A program made the translations under genes and the position numbers. From contig CM051455.1 of assembly GCA_028274465.1 (NCBI GenBank), forward strand, positions 91,768,365 to 91,832,364: DNA of 64,000 bases, written 5' to 3'. This document shows positions 52,663-61,259 of the stretch, piece by piece. Within the stretch, counting starts at the first letter, position 1; every line of letters begins with the position of its first letter. The notes below the pieces were generated by a model. The model saw only the letters and a program-made list of their open reading frames with translations. It was not told the origin of the DNA and did not search any database. This stretch comes from Plantago ovata. Taxonomy: Eukaryota; Streptophyta; Magnoliopsida; Lamiales; Plantaginaceae.

Positions 52663-53230
52663 GTGGGCAGTCATCCCAGGCAAGGAAGAACTGCAACTAC
52701 TGTGGAGGAGTCAACCACGATGAGCACAACTGCTGGAAAAGACAAGGCTTGTGTTTGGCTTGTGGGAGCAAGGATCACAAGATCAGCCATTGTCCGAACC
52801 GTCATGCCATTGTCAAAGGAGGAAGACCAGGAGGCTATGCTCCGAGAGATGACGGAAAGGGTACTATGGCAAAGCCCCGAGTTTACAGCATAGGTGGTCA
52901 TGAAATCCCTGACACCGCGAATGTGGTTGAAGGTACGCTACTGATCGCTCAAACATCTTCTAAAGCTTTATTTGATCCTGGTGCTACGCATTCATTTATT
53001 GCTGAAGTATTTGCTGAGTCACTCATTTTACCATACAAAGTTTTACCCCACGCTTTAGAAGTATGTACGCCTTTGGGAGCTAGTTTAATCACTAAGAAGT
53101 TCGTCGAGCGATGCGAGATTTCCATCCTAGGAAGAACTTTCCCTGCTGACCTTATTTTTCTACCTCATCAACCTACGATGTTATTCTGGGTATGGATTGG
53201 CTATCCGAGCACTACGCACAACTGGATTGT
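52663..53230 (+). pseudogene. G3 nucleocapsid and protease
   Basis: Two zinc knuckles, CNYCGGVNHDEHNC and CLACGSKDHKISHC, lie at about 52690-52805. The protease active-site block (KALFDPGATHSFI) is near 52960-53000, followed by a hydrophobic [13 protein letters not shown] segment. The D-x-G-A-T-H-S-F wording is that of chromoviral proteases. It would bind RNA and process the polyprotein. Downstream it passes into reverse transcriptase. Confidence 0.85.
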
Positions 53231-55807
53231 CGAACCAAGGCTATATCCCTGGGAAAACCTGGAGAGGAGAAAGTTGTGTGGAAAGGAGATAAGAGAAAGG
53301 ATGAGAAGTTTCTGTTGTCTGCTATGGAAGCTAGAAGGCTGTACGTGAAGGGTGCTACCTGCTTTTTGGCGTATCTGATCAATAAACCCAAAGATCAGCC
53401 AAAAATCGAGGAAGTTAGGGTGGTTAAGGAGTTCAAGGGTGTTTTCCCGGAGAAGCTGGATTCCGTACCACCTGAACGAGAAGTGGAGTTTAGTATTGAT
53501 CTGGTACCTGGCACTGCACCCATTTCGAAGTCACCCTATAGGATGGCACCTGCTGAGCTTAAGGAGCTTAAGACTCAACTGCAAGATCTGGTGGATAACG
53601 GTTTTGTGAGACCGAGTTCTTCGCCTTGGGGATCACCGGTTCTGTTCGTAAAGAAGAAGGATGGTAGTATGAGGATGTGCATCGACTATCGAGGCCTGAA
53701 CCAAGTCACTGTCAAGAATAATTACCCCCTACCCCGCATTGAGGAAATCTTCGATCAATTGGAAGGTTCGAAGGTTTACTCGAAGCTTGATCTGCGACAA
53801 GGCTATTATCAAGGTAGGGTAAGAGAAGAAGACATACCTAAGACTGCTTTGAACTCAAGGTATGGTCATTATGAGTTTGTGGTGATGCCGTTTGGCCTTA
53901 CGAATGCCCCAGCTGTGTTCATGGATTTGATGCATCGGGTTTTTCAGCCGTATTTGGATCAGTTTGTTGTTGTTTTCATCGATGACATTCTCGTTTACTC
54001 GAAATCCAAAGAGGATCATGAGAAACATCTTCGAATTGTCTTGGAAACTCTTCAGAACAACAAGTCGTATGCCAAATTCAGCAAGTGTGGATTTTGGCTA
54101 GATAAAGTAGCCTTTCTAGGGCACATTATCTCTGGAGAAGGTTTGGAGGTCGACCCATCAAAGATTGAGTCGATAGTTAATTGGAAGAGACCTGAATCTG
54201 TCACTGAGGTGAGGAGTTTTCTCGGTTTGGCTGGTTACTATCGCCGTTTTGTGAAGGATTATTCGAAGATAGCTGGACCCTTGTCCTCGTTAACAGGGAA
54301 AAATCCTAAATTCGTATGGAGTGACAAGTGTGAGGAAAGCTTCGAAGAGCTGAAGAAGAGACTGACCACTGCCCCTATATTAGCTCTTCCCGAGGGGACC
54401 AATGACTTTGTGGTCTACACTGATGCTTCAAAGGAAGGTTTGGGTTGTGTACTGATGCAACGGGAAAAGGTGATCGCATATGCCTCGAGAAAGTTGAAGC
54501 CATATGAAAAGAATTACCCAACCCATGATCTTGAGCTAGCTGCTATAGTCTTTGCTTTGGGAAAGTGGAGACACTACCTTTATGGTCCTGAGTTCACCAT
54601 CCTCACTGATCATAAGAGCTTGAAGTATGTGTTCACACAAAAGGAGTTGAACATGAGACAACGACGATGGATGGAATTTCTGGGCGATTACACTTGTACC
54701 ATTCGATATCACCCTGGTAAGGTCAATGTGGTCGTTGATGCCTTAAGTCGTAGGGTACACGTGTCAAATCTCGAAGTATCCAAATTGTCTTGTATGTTCG
54801 CCAATGTCACTTTGAGGTATGAACTGGCAGGTAGAATTCTTGAGGCTCAAGAGCTTGATGAAGAGCTTCAAGATATCAAAGCACATATCACTGAACCTCG
54901 CAATGCAAAATTCTCTGTTGATGAGAATGGAGCCCTAAGGTTTCAAGGTAGATTGTGTGTGCCTTCCGACGAAGAGCTTAGACGTCTAATTTTGGATGAA
55001 GCTCACAAATCTAAGTACTCGATGCATCCTGGAGGAAACAAAATGTTTGAGGATTTGAGGAAGGTTGACTGGTGGACCCATATGAAGCGAGATATCGTAC
55101 AATTTGTGCAAAGTTGCTTGGTCTGCCAGCAAGTGAAGGCTGAGCACCAGAAACCGGGAGGTTTACTACAACCACTCGAGATTCCACAGTGGAAATGGGA
55201 GATGATCACTATGGATTTTGTGACTCGTCTACCGGTAGCTAGGGGTGGTTTTGATAGTGTTTGGGTTATTGTCGATAGATTGACAAAATCGGCACACTTT
55301 CTGCCTGTTAAAACCACCTACACATCTGAGAAGTTAGCCGAGATTTATCGCGATGAGATAATTAAGCTTCATGGCACTCCGGTGAGTATTGTGTCTGATA
55401 GAGATCCAAAGTTTGTCTCGAGATTTTGGAAGCAAGTACACGAGGGCTTGGGTACTAAGTTGAATTTTAGTACCGCCGCACATCCGCAGACGGATGGCCA
55501 ATCCGAAAGGACCATTCAAACTCTAGAGGATCTACTGAGATTGTGTGTGCTAGATCACCGAGGAAGTTGGGCACAGCATTTGCCATTGGTTGAGTATGCT
55601 TATAATAATAGTTATCAAGCATCGATTGGTATGGCACCGTTTGAAGCACTGTATGGTCGAAAATGTAGATCACCACTGTACTGGGATTTGGAGGACCGAA
55701 TTTCTACACCGATAGCTGGAGAGAGGACTCTCAATGAGATGATACAAGAAACCTTGGAAAAGGTTACGCTTATCCAAGACCGATTGAGAACTGCTCAAAG
55801 TCGATAA
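53192..55807 (+). CDS. pol: G3 reverse transcriptase, RNase H and integrase
   Basis: A single open frame of about 870 codons. Reverse transcriptase: [63 protein letters not shown] and the catalytic [11 protein letters not shown]. RNase [39 protein letters not shown] and [12 protein letters not shown]. Integrase: zinc-binding [12 protein letters not shown] ... [12 protein letters not shown], then [28 protein letters not shown] and [20 protein letters not shown] (D-D-E). It would copy and integrate element DNA. The length and order are close to a complete Tekay pol, although the element as a whole is not intact. Confidence 0.93.
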   Translation: MDWLSEHYAQLDCRTKAISLGKPGEEKVVWKGDKRKDEKFLLSAMEARRLYVKGATCFLAYLINKPKDQPKIEEVRVVKEFKGVFPEKLDSVPPEREVEFSIDLVPGTAPISKSPYRMAPAELKELKTQLQDLVDNGFVRPSSSPWGSPVLFVKKKDGSMRMCIDYRGLNQVTVKNNYPLPRIEEIFDQLEGSKVYSKLDLRQGYYQGRVREEDIPKTALNSRYGHYEFVVMPFGLTNAPAVFMDLMHRVFQPYLDQFVVVFIDDILVYSKSKEDHEKHLRIVLETLQNNKSYAKFSKCGFWLDKVAFLGHIISGEGLEVDPSKIESIVNWKRPESVTEVRSFLGLAGYYRRFVKDYSKIAGPLSSLTGKNPKFVWSDKCEESFEELKKRLTTAPILALPEGTNDFVVYTDASKEGLGCVLMQREKVIAYASRKLKPYEKNYPTHDLELAAIVFALGKWRHYLYGPEFTILTDHKSLKYVFTQKELNMRQRRWMEFLGDYTCTIRYHPGKVNVVVDALSRRVHVSNLEVSKLSCMFANVTLRYELAGRILEAQELDEELQDIKAHITEPRNAKFSVDENGALRFQGRLCVPSDEELRRLILDEAHKSKYSMHPGGNKMFEDLRKVDWWTHMKRDIVQFVQSCLVCQQVKAEHQKPGGLLQPLEIPQWKWEMITMDFVTRLPVARGGFDSVWVIVDRLTKSAHFLPVKTTYTSEKLAEIYRDEIIKLHGTPVSIVSDRDPKFVSRFWKQVHEGLGTKLNFSTAAHPQTDGQSERTIQTLEDLLRLCVLDHRGSWAQHLPLVEYAYNNSYQASIGMAPFEALYGRKCRSPLYWDLEDRISTPIAGERTLNEMIQETLEKVTLIQDRLRTAQSR

Positions 55808-55837
55808 AAGAGTTACGCCGATAATCGTAGGCGAGAT

Positions 55838-56302
55838 TTGGAGTTTGAAGTTGGTGATTTTGTCTTTCTCAAGATATCTCTGAGAAAGGGAATTGTTCGT
55901 ATGGGTCGTAGAGCTAAACTGAACCCTCGGTATGTAGGACCATACGAGATCATTGAGAGAGTTGGCATTATGACTTATCGGTTGCAACTACCCACTACTA
56001 TTACTGGGATTGACAATGTCTTCCATGTGTCTCAACTGAAGAAGTACTATCCTGACCGGTCGCACGTGATTCAACCCGAGGAAGTGACTATTGAGGAGGA
56101 TTTGTCTTATGTGGAGCAACCGGTTCGTATTCTAGACCAAAAGGTGCAACAGCTCCGTAATAGGCAAATCAAGCAAGTAAATGTTCTGTGGAGGAATCAT
56201 CAGTATGAGGAGGCAACCTCGGAAAGCGAGGATGACATGCGCCGGCAGTATCCCGCGCTCTTCACCTTTTCAGGTGCGAATTTGGGGACCAAATTCTTTT
56301 AA
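55838..56302 (+). CDS. G3 integrase C-terminus with chromodomain
   Basis: A frame of about 154 codons continues the integrase tail: VGDFVFLKISLRKGIVRMGRRAKLNPRYVGPYEIIERVG and FHVSQLKKYYPDRSHVI, the GPY/F-type module. A chromodomain follows at residues about 95-150 (YVEQPVRILDQKVQQLRN, VNVLWRNHQYEEATSESEDDMRRQYPALF). In chromoviruses this module steers integration toward particular chromatin. The acidic end lies next to the polypurine tract. Confidence 0.88.
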   Translation: MEFEVGDFVFLKISLRKGIVRMGRRAKLNPRYVGPYEIIERVGIMTYRLQLPTTITGIDNVFHVSQLKKYYPDRSHVIQPEEVTIEEDLSYVEQPVRILDQKVQQLRNRQIKQVNVLWRNHQYEEATSESEDDMRRQYPALFTFSGANLGTKFF

Positions 56303-56313
56303 GGGGGGAAGAG
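56300..56313 (+). promoter_or_regulatory. G3 polypurine tract
   Basis: TAAGGGGGGAAGAG directly before the 3' LTR start TGTAACAGCCCG. Confidence 0.92.
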
Positions 56314-56495
56314 TGTAACAGCCCGTCTTTTTTATTATTTATTTATTTATTATTTAATTATTTAATTATTTAATTTAGTTAATTAATTATCAGAGTAAAT
56401 TATTTATTCGATAATTATTTGATTAATTTCGCGTAAACTAGTTCGTTTCGTTACGTTTGGATCGAGCTGGAAGTCTGGACTTTCTGACCTCTTTT

Positions 56496-56559
56496 GGCCC
56501 ATTCTTTAGCCCAGTCAAGGCCCATTGACCGGCCCTTTAGACCTAAACCCTCACCCTAA
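56496..56559 (+). promoter_or_regulatory. Site II-like and telo-box-like motifs in the G3 LTR
   Basis: GGCCCA at 56496-56501 and 56519-56524, with a GCCCA between them, then GGCCC and TAAACCCTCACCCTAA (56544-56559). In plants, TGGGCC/T site II elements and AAACCCTA telo boxes work together in promoters of ribosomal-protein and proliferation genes. The inverted LTR copy has the fuller TTAGGGTTAGGGTTTAGG (48151-48168). Confidence 0.55.
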
Positions 56560-57689
56560 TCAGTTATTCCTCCCTCTCATTCTTGCTTGCCGTTCAAAGA
56601 GATAGAGAAAGAAAGAAAGAAAGAAAAAAAAGGAGAGAGAAAGAGAGAAGAGGAAGCCGTCGTTCTGCTCCGTTCAATTCCGATCTCGCCGCCGCCGTTG
56701 CTGCTCCGTTCGTCGTCGCCTGTTCTGTTCGCTCGTGCCGCCGTCGCCGCGGTTTGCCGTTCGATCGCGCCGCCCATTCCGTCGCGCCGATCCGTTCGAT
56801 CCATACCGTTGTTGTCCGTGCGCCGCCGCCACGCCGATCTGTTCGATCCGCCCGTCCGTTCCATTCCGATTCGAGTCGCCGCGCCGCCGCTCGTTTCTGT
56901 CCGCTCTGCCGTCCGATTTCGCCGCCGCCGTCGCCTGTTCCCGATCCGTTCGCCGCTCCGGTTCGCTCGACGCCACCGATTCGATCTTGCCGGTTTCTTT
57001 CTGTTCCGATCCGAGTTCGGTAAGTCGTCCCCTCTTTGACCGGTTTGAATTCAATCTCGATTGCGTTTCGATTCGAATCTCATTTTAATTTCTTTTCTTT
57101 TTGGTATTCATTCGATTTGCAGATTGACTCTATCCCCTTTCGAAGGTAATCTCAATTTCCTTACTGTTTCTTTCGATTCGTAATTCGTATTCTGTTTTGG
57201 ACTTTTTGCCCCTGGACCGTTTTACCCTTGTACCTTCTGGCCTTGTTATTTTGATTCGAACTGAGAACCGGGACTTAGGATTTGTTAGAATGTTGTTGCT
57301 GTTGTTGGACTTGTTTTGGTTGTTGACCTCGTATGTTGACCATAGTTTTCTGTTGACTTCGAAAAGGACTGCTTTGGACTTTAGTGATATTAGTTTGAAC
57401 CTTGTGGACTGATTTGGGAAATCTGAAAACCTAAAGGACCATTTTGCAATTAAACTTTGACCGTAGTTGACAGACAGAGGACTTTTTCGTAAAACTTTTT
57501 ATTCAGTGGAGACTGATATGTATGTTTGGAAAACTTCTGGTTTTGTTTGTACTTTCTGATTTCGAAAAGGATCTTTTTGCAATTTACCACTGAGGGTATT
57601 TTGGTAATTTCCAGAGTCTGAAAACCGAAAGAGTATTTCTGAAAATGTTTCAACTTAGTTTCTGTTTTTGTACTTTAGTAATGACTTGA

Positions 57690-57762
57690 CTTGCTAGCCT
57701 AGTTGGTTAGGTCCTTGCTTGACTAACTTAGAGGTCCCGAGTTCGAACCCCGTCTTTACCAC
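57690..57762 (+). other. tRNA-like (Pol III box A/box B) stretch in the G3 LTR
   Basis: TAGCCTAGTTGG (57695-57706) fits the box A consensus and GAGTTCGAACCCC (57739-57751) fits box B, at normal tRNA spacing (about 33 bp). It ends near TTTACCAC. It may be a captured tRNA or SINE head; the LTR copy at about 46944-47001 retains it in reverse. Confidence 0.65.
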
Positions 57763-58826
57763 TTCTTTATCAACCTTTTTCCTTCCGTCCGTTCGACTTC
57801 TAAAGTGTAATTAGTACTTTCTCTTTAGGTTCTCCGTTGTTCGATAACCCGTAAGCTCACTGCTCGTTGGAGATCTTTTGCTTGCAAGTTGAGGTGAGTG
57901 TTCACCCCTAAACTTATTTATTTGCGAAAAACTGGAAGGATATGTGACAACTTGTACCTATTACTATATATACTGTTTTACTGTATGCTTCCGCGTAAAA
58001 GTATTTAAGTCCTAAGTATGACTATTTACTCTCTCTGTTTATTGCTACTCTGTTCTGGATTAACTTTTCTGCAGGAATACTTCTCGGTGTTTGATTATCT
58101 GTATTTGTTTGTTCTGTATCTGTTCTGTTTCTGTGTGACCGGTCGATTAGGTTGTAATTAGGTAGGCTTGGGTAGTAGAGGACTATCGGGTTTGCTTGAT
58201 TATTGCCTAGTCTAATCCCTTTTAGGCGCGAGGCAGAAGTCGTTGAGGTCTATTAGGGTCGTAGGTTCTGTTTCCCCAAAGTACACGGGGGTTTCTGTTT
58301 CTGTCCGGAGTTGTGCACCCTCTGGAGGGAGTTATAAGGGCATTCTGGGAGTAGGAGCAATAAGGCGGGCTGCACCAACGGTATTCAACTTATATGTTCT
58401 GTTATTCTGTTATGTGATCTGTTCTGTTTGTTTGCTTTACTGAAAAGGATTTTGATTTCAAAACTGTTTACTTTCGGTTTGTAACTTAGAACCTCACTGA
58501 GATCCTTTATCTCACACTCTCTTTGTTTTCAAAATTCCTTCCTTCCAGATACTGCTGAGGATGTTCGCGAATAGGATGCCAGCGACTAAGAGAAGGGTCT
58601 GGGGTGTCTTGGGAATTTATTTCAAAATAAGAAGATGAACTTTTTACCGTCTTCACTCGTTTCACTTGAATTTTAAGTTACCGTTGGATATTTACTTGTT
58701 TCTGTTAGCGCTGTGCGCGTCAAAGATTATTTTGGCATTGATTGTCGACCGTTGCTATTAAAGATATTTTGGATTTTCTTTTTCAAGAAATTATTTTGTT
58801 TTTAAAAACCGATACCGTTACAATAC

Positions 58827-58894
58827 GGGGACGGGATCGAATCCCGTCCCCTAGGGCGCCTGCGTCACGCAGGCGCCTGCCTGCGTCAAGCAGG
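58827..58894. repeat. Palindrome cluster in the C2 leader
   Basis: GGGGACGGGAT-CGA-ATCCCGTCCCC (58827-58851), GCGCCTGCG-TCA-CGCAGGCGC (58856-58876) and CCTGC-GTCAA-GCAGG (58880-58894). The first two have three-base centres, as in the Athila-group cassettes. Confidence 0.9.
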
Positions 58895-58909
58895 CGGCTC
58901 GGACGCAGG

Positions 58910-58984
<75 letters not shown>

Positions 58985-59112
58985 AAAATATAAATTCTAA
59001 ATTTATATAAAAATAAGACTTTCGAAAATCGAATTAATCATAAAATTAATTGCATCCACATAAACTACATAATCACATAACATATATACGTATATACATA
59101 ATCATTAACCTC
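58828..59112 (-). other. C2 leader, outer part
   Basis: This continues the C2 leader between the composite and the primer site. It has three G+C-rich palindromes (58827-58894) and a TA microsatellite (58912-58981), then A+T-rich sequence. No gene. Confidence 0.75.
58912..58981. repeat. TA dinucleotide microsatellite
   Basis: About 35 TA repeats without interruption in the C2 leader. Confidence 0.97.
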
Positions 59113-59124
59113 GCTCCGATACCA
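59113..59124 (-). promoter_or_regulatory. C2 primer binding site
   Basis: Minus strand TGGTATCGGAGC, one base from the 5' LTR, matches the initiator tRNA-Met complement with one change. Confidence 0.88.
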
Positions 59125-59125
59125 T

Positions 59126-61259
59126 TGTAAGAAAATATGGTCAGAGTTATTCCTAGGGTACGCAGCGGAATTTCAAAAATTTTCTTAACATACAGGTTAA
59201 TTGATCATGTATATAACGTATATAATAAACACATTAATCAGAAGACTTACAATACTCCAAAGCAAGAATAGGTATTGATTCGATATGCCAATCGATGAAG
59301 TCTTCGTAATAGTCCGGTGAATCTTCTCCTTCGTCGAAGTCGAAGATATCTGCAATACTTTGATTATCTACAAGACAATAAAAGTTAGTTTCCAGCTCTT
59401 TGAACCTCAACCTTGGTATCCACGGATGAACAACTTATCGGAAAGAATGCTAGGATATTCTTTATGTGGCCAAGAAGATGGGGCGGTAATTTTCCTCCGG
59501 TTGGAAGGTGGCGCGCGCGGCTAGAGGTGTAGGGGAGGAGAGCTTTTATTTTCTCTAAGAAAACTGGTAGAATAATTCTCTAAGAATTCGGTTAATCAGA
59601 ATGATCTGCAATCAACCATTCGGAAAAGCTCTCTAATAGTCTACTATATATAGTAGTCAATAGAAGCCTAAAGAAGAATCAATTAGACTTCATAAAGGAA
59701 TAAGAATCTAATTCTTATTGCACAAGGAAACCAATTTAAGTCTAGATTCATTCCCAATCAAATTAAAACTCAATTAGGAAAATCTAACTTATCCATTGAC
59801 TTCTAATGTGGGAAGGAGTCGAACTCCTCCCCATACTACTACTGGTCGCGCGGCTATACAAGGGGATTAGGTGGGTCCCGATTTCGGGACCCACTTATAA
59901 CTCTAAGGCGATTCAAACTCCAAGTAGATTTTGCCCATGTGCATATATTAATTCTAAATTAACATATCCTTTCAAATCAAACCTCTATTATATTTCTAAA
60001 ATATAATTTTTAATTGTATTTACATAAAGTACAATTAATTAGTCAATTCAATTAATAATTCCAAATTATTAATTGAGCCACAAATAATTATAATTAATTT
60101 CAAATCAATTATAATTCATCAATCACAATTAATTCTAAATTAATTGCGATTCCATCTTCAAGGATATTCGAATAAGCTGAATCACCTAATGTGACCCATA
60201 GGGTCTCATTGTATTAAGCAAGTGCTACACTAGGCAACATGGAATTTCTAGACGGTTCCATTTGCAATATTAATACATGAGGACGTTTGAGAGGTTTCTC
60301 AAAGCAAACCCTTTCGTTGTGAAGTCTGTTGCGCTCAACGCGGCGATGGTAACGTCCCTTCATCTGACTGACTCGAATGCATCTAGGATCGATGAAGTGT
60401 CTATCCCAATAATACATCCACGGGCGTCTTCAGTGAGTTGCTTGGTGAATCCAATATCTATTATGGCTATTATAATAATATTGATACGCTGGCCAGCGGT
60501 TTGACCAATCACAACTATGAACGACTATGAGCAGTGCTCTCCTGTGCTACACATGAGAGATGAATCCTTCACAGAATCACTTATCATCCCCATTTGTATG
60601 TAGCCATAATCCTGGATCGTGTCTTGGGTCAACTGCTTTTTAGAGCTGACATCGGATGGTCCACCAAGGATATGGGGCAACAAATGTGATGATAAAGTCC
60701 TGTAAGTCCAAAGGACGACTGACATCACTTCGACAACTTTCCGGTTCCCATAGACACTCCGGTGTAGAGTATACATCGATGGGAGTTTCCGGTGGGTACT
60801 TCCATTGTTCGGTAATCACCCTTCGAACAACTATGCGGAGTTATGGGAACGTTTCTTGATTGTCCAACAATCCGTTCCGTGGCCGTGGGATCGGCTCACA
60901 CTTGCTCTAATTAACAAGTATAACCTCCACGCATACTAGTCTCACCTGGTTCATTCAGACCCCCACATCCGAGATGAACCTCGACTAGGAAGAGTTTGGG
61001 ATAGATGATAACTCACATAGCTCGCACTATCTGTGTGATCGGTCATCTATCCGAGGGGACATGTTTGATATCAATACAGACATGAATAGAGATATGACAT
61101 GATGTATGCCTGGTGTAATATAAATATGAAAGCGACACTCAATAGTCAAACAAACAAACATATATTATATTACGTTGACCTGTGTAATAGTACATATATG
61201 CCCTTAATAAGGGTTGTATGCCCTTAATAAAGACTGTCTCTAGGACATATACACTATCA
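59126..61259 (-). repeat. C2 5' LTR
   Basis: About 2.13 kb, TGTAAGAAAATATGG to ATACACTATCA in plus orientation, followed by AATAT. Each of the two C2 LTRs has a segment of a few tens of bases that the other lacks. The TATA palindrome is near 59640-59655 and a GTGGGTCCCGA/TCGGGACCCAC inverted repeat near 59872-59895. Confidence 0.92.

Larger units (their letters stand above)
48609..56313 (+). mobile_element. G3 interior: Tekay/Del-like chromovirus
   Basis: In plus sense: primer site, an extra ORF (48885-49337), gag (49703-50605), a nested C2-family solo LTR (50606-52662), nucleocapsid and protease, reverse transcriptase, RNase H, integrase, chromodomain and polypurine tract. The chromodomain after integrase and the wording of reverse transcriptase place it with Tekay/Del chromoviruses. 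Broken in about three places apart from the insertion. Confidence 0.9.
45532..58822. mobile_element. Composite of TRIM-like element and chromovirus G3 with swapped LTR types
   Basis: One pair of ATACG duplications (45527-45531 and 58823-58827) encloses, left to right: short LTR (minus), TRIM interior (minus), 2.5-kb LTR (minus), short LTR (plus), G3 interior (plus), 2.5-kb LTR (plus). Both outer ends are the U5 ends (CGTTACA) of their LTRs. A 21-bp sequence, GCTCTGATACCAACTGTAACG, at the junction of TRIM primer site and long LTR (45857-45877) is the exact reverse complement of the junction of short LTR and G3 primer site (48602-48622). Confidence 0.85.
56314..58822 (+). repeat. G3 3' LTR (2.5 kb)
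   Basis: From TGTAACAGCCCGTC to ACCGATACCGTTACA, followed by ATACG. In order it contains GGCCCA repeats and a telo-box-like stretch (56496-56559), a GA-repeat (about 56600-56655), a CpG-dense segment (about 56660-57060) and a tRNA-like stretch (57690-57762). Open frames in it are not genes as far as I can tell. Confidence 0.92.
38046..61259 (-). mobile_element. C2: Ty1/Copia element with the TRIM/chromovirus composite in its leader
   Basis: A minus-strand Copia element with AATAT duplication at 38041-38045 and 61260-61264 and ~2.1-kb LTRs (5' LTR 59126-61259, 3' LTR 38046-40193). It has a Met-type primer site, a leader split by the composite at 45532-58822, then gag and pol (44362-40208) in Copia order and a GTGGGAGAT polypurine tract. 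LTR divergence is about 3-4% in the parts compared. RNase H wording (KHVLRKYHIIREII) is common in eudicot Copia elements, but I do not assign a lineage name. Broken in about three or four places in pol. Confidence 0.92.
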
